Below, one piece after another: positions 30,278-38,207 of a stretch of 64,000 bases of DNA. Origin of the DNA: Cupriavidus sp. P-10. Lineage in GTDB: Bacteria > Pseudomonadota > Gammaproteobacteria > Burkholderiales > Burkholderiaceae. The position numbers and the translations under genes were made by a program. Position 1 is the stretch's first letter. Each line of letters begins with the position of its first letter. The stretch lies in assembly GCF_003402535.2 (NCBI RefSeq), contig NZ_AP025170.1, forward strand, positions 1,426,001-1,490,000, written 5' to 3'. The notes under the pieces were generated by a model. It was not told the DNA's origin, did not search any database, and worked only from the letters and a program-made list of their open reading frames with translations.

Positions 30278-31426
30278 CTACATGGATTGCTCAAGCATAC
30301 GCCGATAATCGGCCGCGCTGGCTTCTTTGGGGTTGGTCTTGTGGCAATGGTCGGCCAGCGCGCCGGCGATCACCTTGTCGAACATGTCCTCGGTGACGCC
30401 CATCTGGCGCAGGCCGGTGGGCAAGCCCAGGCGCGCGGTCATGTCATGCACGGCTTGCGCGAGATCGGCGCCGTCGGGCAAATGCATGGCGCGGCGCAGG
30501 CGCGCGTAGCGGTCGTCGCGCACCACCGTGGGCGCGTCGGCGTTGAAGCGCAGCACCGCCGGCATCACCACCGCGTTGAGCGTGCCGTGGTGCAGGCCGG
30601 TGCGGCCGTCGATCTTCAGCCCGCCCAGCGGGTGCGACAGCGAATGCACGCAGCCCAGGCCCTTCTGGAATGCCATCGCGCCCTGCATCGATGCGCTCAT
30701 CATGTTCAGCCGCGCGTCGCGGTCCTGGCCGTCGCGGGTGGCGCGCTCGATATGGGTCCAGCCGCGCTCCAGCCCGTCCAGCGCGATGCCGTCGGCGGGC
30801 GGGTTGAAGGCGGGGGCGAGATAGGTCTCGATGCAGTGCGCGATCGCATCCATGCCGGTGGCAGCGGTCAGCCCCGCGGGCAGGCCCAGCGTCAGCTCCG
30901 GATCGCAGATGGCCGACTTGGGCAGCAGGTGCCACGAGTGGAAGCCCAGCTTGCGTCCGTCGTCCAGGATGATGATGGCGCCGCGCGCCACTTCGCTGCC
31001 GGTGCCCGAGGTGGTGGGCACGGCGATCAGCGGCGCGGCCTGGTCGGTGATCTTGATGCTGCCGCCTTCGATGGTGGCATAGGTGGTCAGCTCGCCCGGG
31101 TGGGTGGCGAGGATGGCGATGCCCTTGGCCAGGTCGATCGACGATCCGCCGCCCACCGCCACCAGCCCGTCGCAGCCGGCCTCGCGGTATTGCCCGGCGG
31201 CCTTGCGCACCATCGCCTCGGTCGGGTTCGACGGCGTCTCGTCGAACACCGCGACCTGCAGCCCCTGCATCGCGTCGATGGCGCGCTGGGCCACGCCGGC
31301 GGCGACCACGCCCTTGTCGGTCACCAGCAGCGGACGGCGGATGCCGATGCGTTCGCACTCCGACTTGAGCAGGCTGACTGCGCCGAAATCCAGGTGGATG
31401 TTGGTCAGATAGTAGATAAACGCCAT
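30278..31426 (-). CDS. Iron-containing alcohol dehydrogenase
   Basis: A 382-aa group III (Fe-dependent) alcohol dehydrogenase. The NAD-binding block is [13 protein letters not shown], and the metal ligands are visible in [10 protein letters not shown] (Asp and His), LSHPLGG and LHHGTLNA. The start at 31426 (MAFIYYLTN) has AGGAGA upstream; a 27-codon N-terminal extension is possible but unlikely. It is divergent from the esterase gene across a 310-base region that contains operator site C. Probable job: oxidation of a short- or medium-chain alcohol. Confidence 0.93.
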   Translation of the reverse strand: MAFIYYLTNIHLDFGAVSLLKSECERIGIRRPLLVTDKGVVAAGVAQRAIDAMQGLQVAVFDETPSNPTEAMVRKAAGQYREAGCDGLVAVGGGSSIDLAKGIAILATHPGELTTYATIEGGSIKITDQAAPLIAVPTTSGTGSEVARGAIIILDDGRKLGFHSWHLLPKSAICDPELTLGLPAGLTAATGMDAIAHCIETYLAPAFNPPADGIALDGLERGWTHIERATRDGQDRDARLNMMSASMQGAMAFQKGLGCVHSLSHPLGGLKIDGRTGLHHGTLNAVVMPAVLRFNADAPTVVRDDRYARLRRAMHLPDGADLAQAVHDMTARLGLPTGLRQMGVTEDMFDKVIAGALADHCHKTNPKEASAADYRRMLEQSM

Positions 31427-31636
31427 ATTTGTTTGTCTCCTGCAGGGTTCTGCCGCGATCTGGGGTCCGGGTAAGGCACTGGCCAGGTGCGCCGCCTTCG
31501 GTTTCAATGGGTTGTCGTGGCCCCGTGCCGCGCGTCAGCCGATCATCGCGCAAAAACTGGCCGCGTGGCAGGCTGGCGTGAGGCTTTTGGGGTTATCTCG
31601 TACTGCCTCGTTTCAGAAACATCTGGCATCATACTA

Positions 31637-31659
31637 AAATCGAACGATCGTTCACTATT
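31637..31659. promoter_or_regulatory. Putative TetR-type operator in the Fe-ADH/esterase divergent region (site C)
   Basis: GAACGATCGTTC (31642-31653) is a perfect 12-base palindrome, followed by ACTATT. It aligns with sites A (6954) and B (16977). A TACTAA sequence at 31632-31637 could be the -10 box of the rightward esterase gene, placing the site over the start of transcription. The rest of the 310-base gap (31427-31736) shows no gene. Confidence 0.6.
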
Positions 31660-31736
31660 CGAACTTCCACCGATGCGGGCGGCGTCCGCGACACGCCGGC
31701 CGCTGCAGCCGGAGTTCGGATTTAACTGATTTCTTC

Positions 31737-32744
31737 ATGTCCGCCGTACCGTCTTCCGACAACCCAACGCCCGGCCTGCCGTCGGCGCCGCTTGACCCGC
31801 AGGTGGCGCAGCTGCTGGAACTGATCGCCCGCGCCAAGCGGCCGCCGATCAACGCACTGGATCCGGAGGACGCCAAGATCGCCTACGAGAAAAGCGCGCC
31901 GATCCTCGACATCAGCCCGCCCGCCGTGCACACGACCGAAGACCTGCACGTGCCTGCGCGTGATGGCCATGCCATCCCGGCGCGGCTGTACACGCCGCGC
32001 GAGGCCAGCTGGGCCGAGCCGTTGCCACTGCTGGTGTACTTCCATGGCGGCGGCTTTACGGTCGGCAGCGTCAGTTCGCACGACGCGCTGTGCCGGCTGC
32101 TGTGCAGCCAGGCCGATTGCATGGTGCTGTCCGTGGATTACCGCCTCGGACCGCAATGGCGCTTTCCCACCGCGGTCAACGACGCGTTCGACGCGCTGCA
32201 CTGGATTTTTGCGCAAGCCGGGCGGCTGGGCGCCGACCCGGCCCGCATCGCGCTGGGCGGCGACAGCGCCGGCGGCACGCTGGCAGCGGCCAGCGCGGTG
32301 GAGGCACGCAACGCAGGGCTCGCGCCCGTGTTGCAGATGCTGCTCTATCCCGGCACCTGCGCGCGCCAGGACACGCCATCGCACCGCGCGCTGGCCGAGG
32401 GCTACCTGCTGACCGCCGGGATGATCCGCTGGTTCTTCTCCCAGTACCTGGACCAGGAAGCCAGCCGCGACGACTGGCGCTTTGCCCCGCTGGACGGTGG
32501 GGGCACCGGCGCCGATGTGCGCAATGTGTGCCCGGCGTGGATCGCGGTGGCGGGCTACGACCCGCTGCATGACGAAGGCGTCGCATACGGCGCCAAGCTG
32601 CGCGCCGCCGGCGTGCCGGCCACGCTGGCGAACTACCCCGGCATGATCCATGATTTCTTCAAGCTGGGCCGGTTCGTGCCGGCGGTGGCGCAGGCGCATG
32701 CCGACGCCGTTGCCGCGCTGCGCACAGCATTCGACCAGCCCTGA
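31737..32744 (+). CDS. Alpha/beta hydrolase, HSL-family esterase/lipase
   Basis: A 335-aa hormone-sensitive-lipase-family esterase. It has the oxyanion motif YFHGGGFTVGS, the nucleophile Ser in GGDSAGGTL and the C-terminal catalytic Asp/His in GYDPLHDEG and MIHDFFKLG. Such enzymes hydrolyse short acyl esters, lactones or similar. The ATG at 31737 has only a weak ribosome-binding site. Bug-protein and thioesterase genes follow in the same direction, and the Fe-ADH gene is divergent. Confidence 0.92.
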   Translation: MSAVPSSDNPTPGLPSAPLDPQVAQLLELIARAKRPPINALDPEDAKIAYEKSAPILDISPPAVHTTEDLHVPARDGHAIPARLYTPREASWAEPLPLLVYFHGGGFTVGSVSSHDALCRLLCSQADCMVLSVDYRLGPQWRFPTAVNDAFDALHWIFAQAGRLGADPARIALGGDSAGGTLAAASAVEARNAGLAPVLQMLLYPGTCARQDTPSHRALAEGYLLTAGMIRWFFSQYLDQEASRDDWRFAPLDGGGTGADVRNVCPAWIAVAGYDPLHDEGVAYGAKLRAAGVPATLANYPGMIHDFFKLGRFVPAVAQAHADAVAALRTAFDQP

Positions 32745-32806
32745 ACACAAAAAAGCAGCACCGACAATTTTCAGCAGTGACTTGCAGCACAAGGAGACCT
32801 AGTCAA

Positions 32807-33790
32807 ATGCAACGCCGCCATTTCCTCGCCCGCGCGGGCCTCGCCGCCGCCACCGCAGCCATCGGCCTGGCCGCCATGCCTGCCCAGGCACAGGCCGACA
32901 AGTTCCCGCAGCGCCCGATCCGCCTGGTGATCGGCTATACCGCCGGCGGCTCCACCGACATCCCGTTCCGCGTCCTGGCCGAGAACGCGTCCAAGATCCT
33001 GGGCCAGCCGGTGATCGTCGAGAACAAGCCCGGCGCCGGTGGCGTGCTGCCCGCGCAGATGATGCAGGCGACCGCGCCCGACGGCTACACGCTGGCGCAG
33101 GTCGCCATGCCGGTCTACCGCCTGCCGTACACCACCAAGATCAACTGGGACCCGGTCAAGGACCTGAACTACATCATCAACCTCGCCGGCTATTCGTTCG
33201 GCCTGGTGGTGCCGGCCGATTCGCCGATCAAGACCATGCAGGAGTACGTCGCCTACGCCAAGGCCAATCCGGGCAAGCTGACCTATGGCACGCCAGGCAG
33301 CATGACCACGCTGCACCTGACCATGGAGGAGCTGGCGCTGAAGCAGGGCGTGCAGTTCTCGCACATCCCTTACAAGGGCAATGCGGAATCGATGCAGGCA
33401 CTGCTGGGCGGCCACGTGATGTCGGTGGCCGATACGCCGGCCTGGGCGCCATACGTGGAGCAGGGCAAGCTGCGCCTGCTGTCGACCTGGGGCGAAAAGC
33501 GCTCGGCGCGCTTCCCCAACGTGCCGACGCTGAAGGAACTGGGCATGGGGATCGTGCAGACCTCGCCGTTCGGCCTGGTCGCGCCCAAGGGCACGGACCC
33601 GAAGATCGTGCAGAAGCTGCATGACGCCTTCAAGAAGGCGATGGAAATGCCCAACTACCGCGAATCGCTGGCCAAGTTCGACATGGAGCCGTTCTACATG
33701 AACAGCCAGCAGTACGCACAGTTCGCGGCCGAAACCGTCAAGAAGGAAAAGGCGATCATCGAGAAGCTTGGCCTGGCCAAGCCGCAGTAA
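32807..33790 (+). CDS. Bug-family (TctC-like) tripartite tricarboxylate transporter binding protein
   Basis: Periplasmic solute-binding protein, 327 aa, of the Bug family that is greatly expanded in Cupriavidus and Bordetella. The N-terminus MQRRHFLARAG looks like a twin-arginine signal and ends near AQA-QADK. FPQRPIRLVIGYTAGGSTD is the family opening, and PGAGG and SMTTLH-type ligand contacts follow. AAGGAGA precedes the start. No TctA/TctB membrane genes are in the window, so it is an orphan binding protein; its ligand is unknown. Confidence 0.92.
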   Translation: MQRRHFLARAGLAAATAAIGLAAMPAQAQADKFPQRPIRLVIGYTAGGSTDIPFRVLAENASKILGQPVIVENKPGAGGVLPAQMMQATAPDGYTLAQVAMPVYRLPYTTKINWDPVKDLNYIINLAGYSFGLVVPADSPIKTMQEYVAYAKANPGKLTYGTPGSMTTLHLTMEELALKQGVQFSHIPYKGNAESMQALLGGHVMSVADTPAWAPYVEQGKLRLLSTWGEKRSARFPNVPTLKELGMGIVQTSPFGLVAPKGTDPKIVQKLHDAFKKAMEMPNYRESLAKFDMEPFYMNSQQYAQFAAETVKKEKAIIEKLGLAKPQ

Positions 33791-33895
33791 GCCAGCGCCG
33801 ATTCCATTCAGCCAGGCCGCCGCGCCTGCCGGCCCTGTGCCGGCGGGACGGCGGCCTGATGCTATGCATCGCTCAGGCAAGCAACCAAGGAGACC

Positions 33896-34339
33896 ATGTC
33901 AATGGCCAAAGAGGAGTTCCGCCACACCATCCCGCTGCGCGTGCGCTGGTCCGAAGTCGACCCCCAGTCGATCGTCTTCAATGCGCACTACCTGACCTAT
34001 TGCGATATCTGCGTGACCGAGTACTGGCGTGCGCTGGGGATCCGCTATCCGGAGGACGTGCTGCACGCGCATGGCGTGGATATCTTCGTGGTCAAGTCCA
34101 CGCTTGAATATCACGCGTCGGCGCGGTTTGACGATGAGCTGGAACTGCGAGGGCGCATGGCGCGGCTGGGGCGGTCCAGCATGTTGTTCCGGGTGGAGAT
34201 GTACCGGGGCGACGAGCACCTGATCACCGGTGAAATCGTCTATGTGTGCGCGGACCCGGCGACGCAGCAGTCGGCGGCGATCCCGGGGGTGGTGCGGGAG
34301 ATTATCGAAGGGTATGAGGTGGTGAAGCCGGCCATGTGA
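33896..34339 (+). CDS. Acyl-CoA thioesterase (4HBT/YbgC-like)
   Basis: A 147-aa hotdog thioesterase. The catalytic block RVRWSEVDPQSIVFNAHYLTY carries the conserved Asp of the 4-hydroxybenzoyl-CoA thioesterase type. Two ATGs are close (33896 and 33902) and AAGGAG lies just upstream of both. It is the last gene of the esterase-Bug-thioesterase run; the AT-rich module begins 150 bases later. Confidence 0.88.
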   Translation: MSMAKEEFRHTIPLRVRWSEVDPQSIVFNAHYLTYCDICVTEYWRALGIRYPEDVLHAHGVDIFVVKSTLEYHASARFDDELELRGRMARLGRSSMLFRVEMYRGDEHLITGEIVYVCADPATQQSAAIPGVVREIIEGYEVVKPAM

Positions 34340-34491
34340 CTGGCCAGAGGCGCCACCATCCTGTCGGCGCCCACGCCTTAGCTCCAGTTCTTTGCAAAAG
34401 TCACTGCAAATAGGACGTTTCCGATTGCTTCTCGTCGCCGATTTCGGCCCACTGATATTCGGTAAAAGCCGATTTCGCACGAGGAGCAATG

Positions 34492-35028
34492 ATGCCAGAT
34501 ACTCGCTACGCACTCCGGAACGGAGACAAGACCAGCACTAGTGGCGTACTTGTCGCCACGGGCCGCAGCGTCTTCCACCATGACACGACGATAGGTGTGG
34601 AAGGTGACTACGCAACCTGCCCAGTCTGTAAAGCTGGCGGTCCTGTGATGAATGACTGCTACCCAGCTTTCGATATTGGCGGAAAGCAGGTATTGGTCAG
34701 TGGTGCGCACGTCTACTGCAGGTGCCAAACGAAGCCGGTCGTGCTGCCATCGCAACATGATTTCACCATCGAGGTAAACCGGCTAGGCCGCAGCATCGCT
34801 ACCAACCCTGGGCCCTCCACGATTCTTGGTGAAACCAGTTATACGGGCAGTCATAAATGCGACGAGCTAATCGTTCTAGTGGACGAGGATGGCTATCCAG
34901 TGGCCCACCAGCGCTACAAAATCACCACAGAAAATGGATGGATTCATGAGGGCATGACCAACGAGGCCGGTGAAGCGAGTCGGATTAGCACCGATGGTCC
35001 GAGCAAGCTCACGATCGAATTGGTATGA
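34492..35028 (+). CDS. PAAR-domain protein (type VI secretion spike tip) with C-terminal beta-sandwich
   Basis: PAAR proteins cap the VgrG spike of the type VI secretion system and recruit cargo. The 178-aa product has an N-terminal PAAR fold (about residues 1-85: RYALRNGDKTSTSGVL, ATGRSVFHHDTTIGVEGD, then GGKQVLVSGAHVYC) with Cys at 43, 46, 56, 76 and 78 that could bind the apical metal. A linker and a transthyretin-like domain follow (about 122-178: ELIVLVDEDGYPVAHQRYKI), of the type found behind PAAR domains as an adaptor. I prefer the second of two adjacent ATGs (34492) because GAGGAG is then correctly spaced. It overlaps the next gene by 4 bases. Base composition is clearly AT-richer than the flanks. 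Confidence 0.88.
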   Translation: MPDTRYALRNGDKTSTSGVLVATGRSVFHHDTTIGVEGDYATCPVCKAGGPVMNDCYPAFDIGGKQVLVSGAHVYCRCQTKPVVLPSQHDFTIEVNRLGRSIATNPGPSTILGETSYTGSHKCDELIVLVDEDGYPVAHQRYKITTENGWIHEGMTNEAGEASRISTDGPSKLTIELV

Positions 35029-35789
35029 GTGAAGTCATGTCAAATTTCATGCGGAACAATGTCGCTACAACGAATTCCCGTGACGGCAGCCGGCATGCTG
35101 TCATCGTCGAAACGCGCTACGTAAAACTGGATGAGAATACATACGGTTGGCTAAGAATCGCCTTGGCCGATGGTGGCTTTGATTTTCTCTGCGAATATAC
35201 CAAGGTGACAATGGTGAAAACAGAGAATGGGCGCACCCATTTCAAGGTCGCTGATGGATGGAGCGCCAGTGTTGGTAAAACGGCGAGCCTGTCCGAAGAA
35301 AACGCCGCAAAGCATTTGGTGAAATCCGCCCCCGCTAACAGAATGGAGACCGTGAGGATAAAGTATGGCCCACGAAAGGAGGAGGTGTCGCCGTTTAAAG
35401 GTCGGTTGTTGCAGCAATGGGCGACGTTGAACGTAAGGGGGCAGGCTATCCGGGTGACTCTCAACAGCCTGTGGAATGGAGCCTTTTTCCCAATTCCCCA
35501 AGGCATTCATCGAATCATGGCACCCGATACTTCTCATGCAAATATTTCGACCCGTGGTTATCGTGACAGTTTCCCTGGGCGGATCAAGGCAAACGATGTT
35601 TGGTTTCCGATCGAGTTGGATGGAAAGATCGGGAATTCATCCCGCTATGTCCATATCGGTCACCTGTCGGAGGGTTGCGTCACTGTGTACGATATCGAGC
35701 GATGGAATATCGTTTATGATTTTCTTATTTCAAACCGATTGTCGGGTAGCAACGGAAGATATGTTGCACTGCTCGAGGTGACAATATGA
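35025..35789 (+). CDS. Putative type VI effector with L,D-transpeptidase-like catalytic motif
   Basis: I do not recognise the full-length family. The 254-aa protein has no signal peptide. Its C-terminal third resembles L,D-transpeptidases and Tlde1-type effectors: FPIPQGIHRIMAPD (residues 155-168) looks like the family's PxGxyxI strand, and YVHIGHLSEGCVTV (208-221) matches the pattern of a His followed by S-x-G-C, with Cys218 as nucleophile (codon at 35676) and His210 or His213 as partner. The N-terminal half (about 1-125) is unassigned. ATGA overlaps on both sides link it to the PAAR gene and the exported protein. The inferred role is peptidoglycan damage in rival cells. Confidence 0.6.
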   Translation: MSEVMSNFMRNNVATTNSRDGSRHAVIVETRYVKLDENTYGWLRIALADGGFDFLCEYTKVTMVKTENGRTHFKVADGWSASVGKTASLSEENAAKHLVKSAPANRMETVRIKYGPRKEEVSPFKGRLLQQWATLNVRGQAIRVTLNSLWNGAFFPIPQGIHRIMAPDTSHANISTRGYRDSFPGRIKANDVWFPIELDGKIGNSSRYVHIGHLSEGCVTVYDIERWNIVYDFLISNRLSGSNGRYVALLEVTI

Positions 35790-36214
35790 AGTGGGTTTTT
35801 CTGCTGTGCCTGATTGCAATACTCGGAAATGCAACGGCATCAGAAGAAGCAGCGCCGCATCTTGTTTGCGGCGACTTTATGAGCCGGCTTGGCTTGCAAC
35901 GACCCGACGTAAGATTCGTCAGTTGTGAGCCGGTCAGGAGTAGCGATCCCGGTATGGATAGGCTGGAGGCGGTGTACCGCGTCGAAGGAAAAGATATTGC
36001 GAAGGTGGAGAACTGGCTGATCCGATTTGCCCACGTGAAGCCGTTGAGATTCGCGTGCTGTGGCTGGCAAACCAGCGAGGGAGCCTTCACTGGCCGCGAT
36101 GGTGCCTTTTATACGATTGGCATGGGCGGCGAAACGTCCGTGAGCACGCGCAAAGCGTTTGCCAAGATTCCATTCCTGAAACTGCGGATAACGCGCTACT
36201 TCGAGCAGCCATGA
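35786..36214 (+). CDS. Small exported protein, likely immunity partner of the putative effector (DUF4952-like)
   Basis: 142 aa with a signal peptide (MKWVFLLCLIAILGNATA; cleavage near residue 18), so the mature protein is periplasmic. It has Cys at 28, 47, 91 and 92, a YRVEGKDIAKVENWLIRF block and an RFACCGWQ motif. I associate this pattern with DUF4952 from memory, not by search. Its start overlaps the upstream stop by 4 bases (ATGA). An exported protein translationally coupled to a cargo gene without a signal peptide fits an immunity protein guarding the periplasm. A REP-like hairpin follows at 36252. Confidence 0.65.
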   Translation: MKWVFLLCLIAILGNATASEEAAPHLVCGDFMSRLGLQRPDVRFVSCEPVRSSDPGMDRLEAVYRVEGKDIAKVENWLIRFAHVKPLRFACCGWQTSEGAFTGRDGAFYTIGMGGETSVSTRKAFAKIPFLKLRITRYFEQP

Positions 36215-36251
36215 GAGCCTCGCGGGCTTTGACGCTTGCGCATGTCACGAA

Positions 36252-36275
36252 CCCTCTCCCGCAAGCGGGAGAGGG
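36252..36275. repeat. REP-like hairpin downstream of the PAAR module
   Basis: CCCTCTCCCGC and GCGGGAGAGGG are perfectly complementary around a 2-base AA loop. It is the same family as the hairpins at 21161-21285. It separates the module from the convergent denD gene and may end or stabilise its transcript. Confidence 0.85.
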
Positions 36276-36326
36276 AACCGTTCTTCAGCAGATGTAGGGC
36301 GTCGTCATAACGAAAGCAGCAACTTC

Positions 36327-37301
36327 TTACTTGCCCACCCCGGCATCTTCCATATAAGCCCGGATCACCGCATCAAAGCTGGCATCGCTCTCGAAGCCCA
36401 GCGACAGCGCCCGCTCGGCATTCCACGCCGCCGGCCACGTGCCGACGATCTTCTCGACGCGCTCTTCGCGTTCCCACGTCACAAGATCCGCCACAGCATC
36501 GCCGGCCACGCGGCGCAGCGCATCGACCATGCCCGCCGCCGTCACCGACAGCCCCGGCAGGTTGACCACGCGGCGGTTGCCCAGGCGTTCGCCGGCCAGT
36601 TCGATGCCGTTGACCAGCGCCGCCACCGCCGCGCGCGGCGACAGCAGCCACAGCTTGGTCTCCGGTGCCACCGGGCAGTTGGCCGCCACGCCCGACAGCG
36701 GCTCGCGGATGATGCCGCTGGCGAACGACGAGGCCGCCGCGTTGGGCTTGCCCGGGCGCACGCTGATGGTGGGCAGGCGCAGCACGCGACCGTCGACGAA
36801 GCCGCGGCGGCTGTAGTCCGACAGCAGCAGTTCGCCGATCGCCTTCTGCACGCCGTACGACGATTGCGGGTTCAGCGCGGTGTCGTCCTGCACCACCGGC
36901 GGCAGCTCGCCGCCATAGACGGCGACCGAGCTGGTGAACAGCACGCGCGGCTTGTGGCCGAGTTCGCGGCAGGTTTCGAGCAGCGCGCGCGAGGCGTCGA
37001 GGTTGACGCGCATGCCCAGTTCGAAATCCGCCTCGGCCTGGCCACTGACCACGGCGGCGAGGTGGAATACCGCGCCGGTGTCCTGGTCGATGGCCTGGCG
37101 CAGCACCGCCGGGTCGGACAGGTCGCCGGTGACCACGCGCACCCGTGCATCGTCCAGACCTTGCGGCGCGACCACGTCGAGCAGCGTCAGGCGGTCGAAG
37201 GCGACGGCATTGCCGTCCAGGTTAAGGGTGCCGCGTTGCAGCAGCAGGCGGGCGAGTTGCAGGCCGAGGAAGCCGGCGCCGCCGGTAATCAGTACGTTCA
37301 T
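36327..37301 (-). CDS. denD: D-erythronate dehydrogenase
   Basis: Oxidises D-erythronate to 2-oxo-tetronate with NAD. The 324-aa extended SDR/epimerase-type protein has the Rossmann motif LITGGAGFLGLQLA, the catalytic Ser region LFTSSVAVYGG and SSYGVQKAIGE (Tyr-X3-Lys). The assignment as DenD rests on the adjacent otnI, otnK, otnC and ltnD genes, which together form the published four-carbon acid sugar pathway first worked out partly in C. necator. It is the last gene of the leftward cluster. Confidence 0.92.
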   Translation of the reverse strand: MNVLITGGAGFLGLQLARLLLQRGTLNLDGNAVAFDRLTLLDVVAPQGLDDARVRVVTGDLSDPAVLRQAIDQDTGAVFHLAAVVSGQAEADFELGMRVNLDASRALLETCRELGHKPRVLFTSSVAVYGGELPPVVQDDTALNPQSSYGVQKAIGELLLSDYSRRGFVDGRVLRLPTISVRPGKPNAAASSFASGIIREPLSGVAANCPVAPETKLWLLSPRAAVAALVNGIELAGERLGNRRVVNLPGLSVTAAGMVDALRRVAGDAVADLVTWEREERVEKIVGTWPAAWNAERALSLGFESDASFDAVIRAYMEDAGVGK

Positions 37302-37327
37302 GGCAAGAGATCAGTGGTTGTTCTGTG

Positions 37328-38110
37328 TCAGCGGCCGAGGTAAGGCTTGAGCCAGCCCAGTCCTTCGGAGGTACCGGCGCGCGGACGGTATTCGCAGCCG
37401 ATCCAGCCCTGGTAGCCGAGCGTGTCGATCAGGTCGAACAGGTACGGGTAGTTCAGCTCGCCCAGGTCAGGCTCATGGCGCTCGGGCACGCCGGCGATCT
37501 GGATATGGCCGATGCCGGGCATGTCGCGCTTGAGCTTCATCGCGATATCGCCCTCGACGATCTGGCAGTGGTAGCAGTCGAACTGCACCTTCAGGTTGGC
37601 GGCGCCGACTTCCTTGCAGATCGCCTGCGCGTCGTCCTGGCGGTTCAGGAAATAGCCCGGCATGTCGCGCGTGTTGATCGGCTCCAGCACGATGGTCACG
37701 CCCTGTGCGGCGGCGGCCTTCGCGGCGAAAGCGACGTTTTCCAGATAGCTGGCACGGTAGCGCGCGCGGTCGGCGTCGGCCGGCACCAGGCCTGCCATCA
37801 CATGCACGCGGTCATTGCCGATCACCCCGGCGTATTCCAGCGCGCGGCCGACGGCGTCGCGGAATTCAGCCTCGCGCCCCGGCAGCGACGCCAGGCCGCG
37901 CTCTCCGGCTGCCCAATCGCCCGGTGGGGCGTTGAACAGCGCCTGCGTGAGACCGTTCGCATCGAGGCGCGCGCGCAGCTCGGCGGCGGGGTGCTCGTAC
38001 GGGAACAGGTACTCCACCGCCTGGAAGCCGTCCGCCGCGGCAGCGGCGAAGCGGTCCAGGAAAGCGTGCTCGTTGTACATCATCGAGAGGTTTGCGGCGA
38101 AGCGCGGCAT
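37328..38110 (-). CDS. otnI: 2-oxo-tetronate isomerase (hydroxypyruvate-isomerase family)
   Basis: Interconverts 2-oxo-tetronate and 3-oxo-tetronate, the step shared by D-erythronate and L-threonate breakdown. The 260-aa TIM-barrel protein starts [15 protein letters not shown] and has [11 protein letters not shown] and [12 protein letters not shown], the metal-site signatures of the Hyi/xylose-isomerase-like family. GGAG precedes the ATG. It lies 26 bases before denD in the same direction. Confidence 0.9.
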   Translation of the reverse strand: MPRFAANLSMMYNEHAFLDRFAAAAADGFQAVEYLFPYEHPAAELRARLDANGLTQALFNAPPGDWAAGERGLASLPGREAEFRDAVGRALEYAGVIGNDRVHVMAGLVPADADRARYRASYLENVAFAAKAAAAQGVTIVLEPINTRDMPGYFLNRQDDAQAICKEVGAANLKVQFDCYHCQIVEGDIAMKLKRDMPGIGHIQIAGVPERHEPDLGELNYPYLFDLIDTLGYQGWIGCEYRPRAGTSEGLGWLKPYLGR

Positions 38111-38180
38111 GGGAACTCCAGAGCGTAAGACGGAGCCGGCCCCGTCGCAGTTGCGCGACCGGGCCGGCCGGATATCAGCA

Positions 38181-38207
38181 GTATCAGCGGTATCAGCGGT
38201 ATCAGCG
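38181..38207. repeat. Three copies of a 9-bp repeat over the MFS stop codon
   Basis: GTATCAGCG occurs three times in tandem (38181-38207), with a partial fourth copy just before. The third copy overlaps the stop codon of the MFS transporter gene. It is in the 91-base gap between the transporter and otnI. Confidence 0.85.

Noticed and set aside
30287..31474. Plus-strand open frame opposite the Fe-ADH gene
   Set aside because: Antisense to a well-supported dehydrogenase with intact metal ligands.
34340..36300. Prophage remnant or integrative element
   Set aside because: No integrase, phage structural gene, tRNA or attachment repeat is visible; the PAAR protein fits a T6SS cargo unit better.
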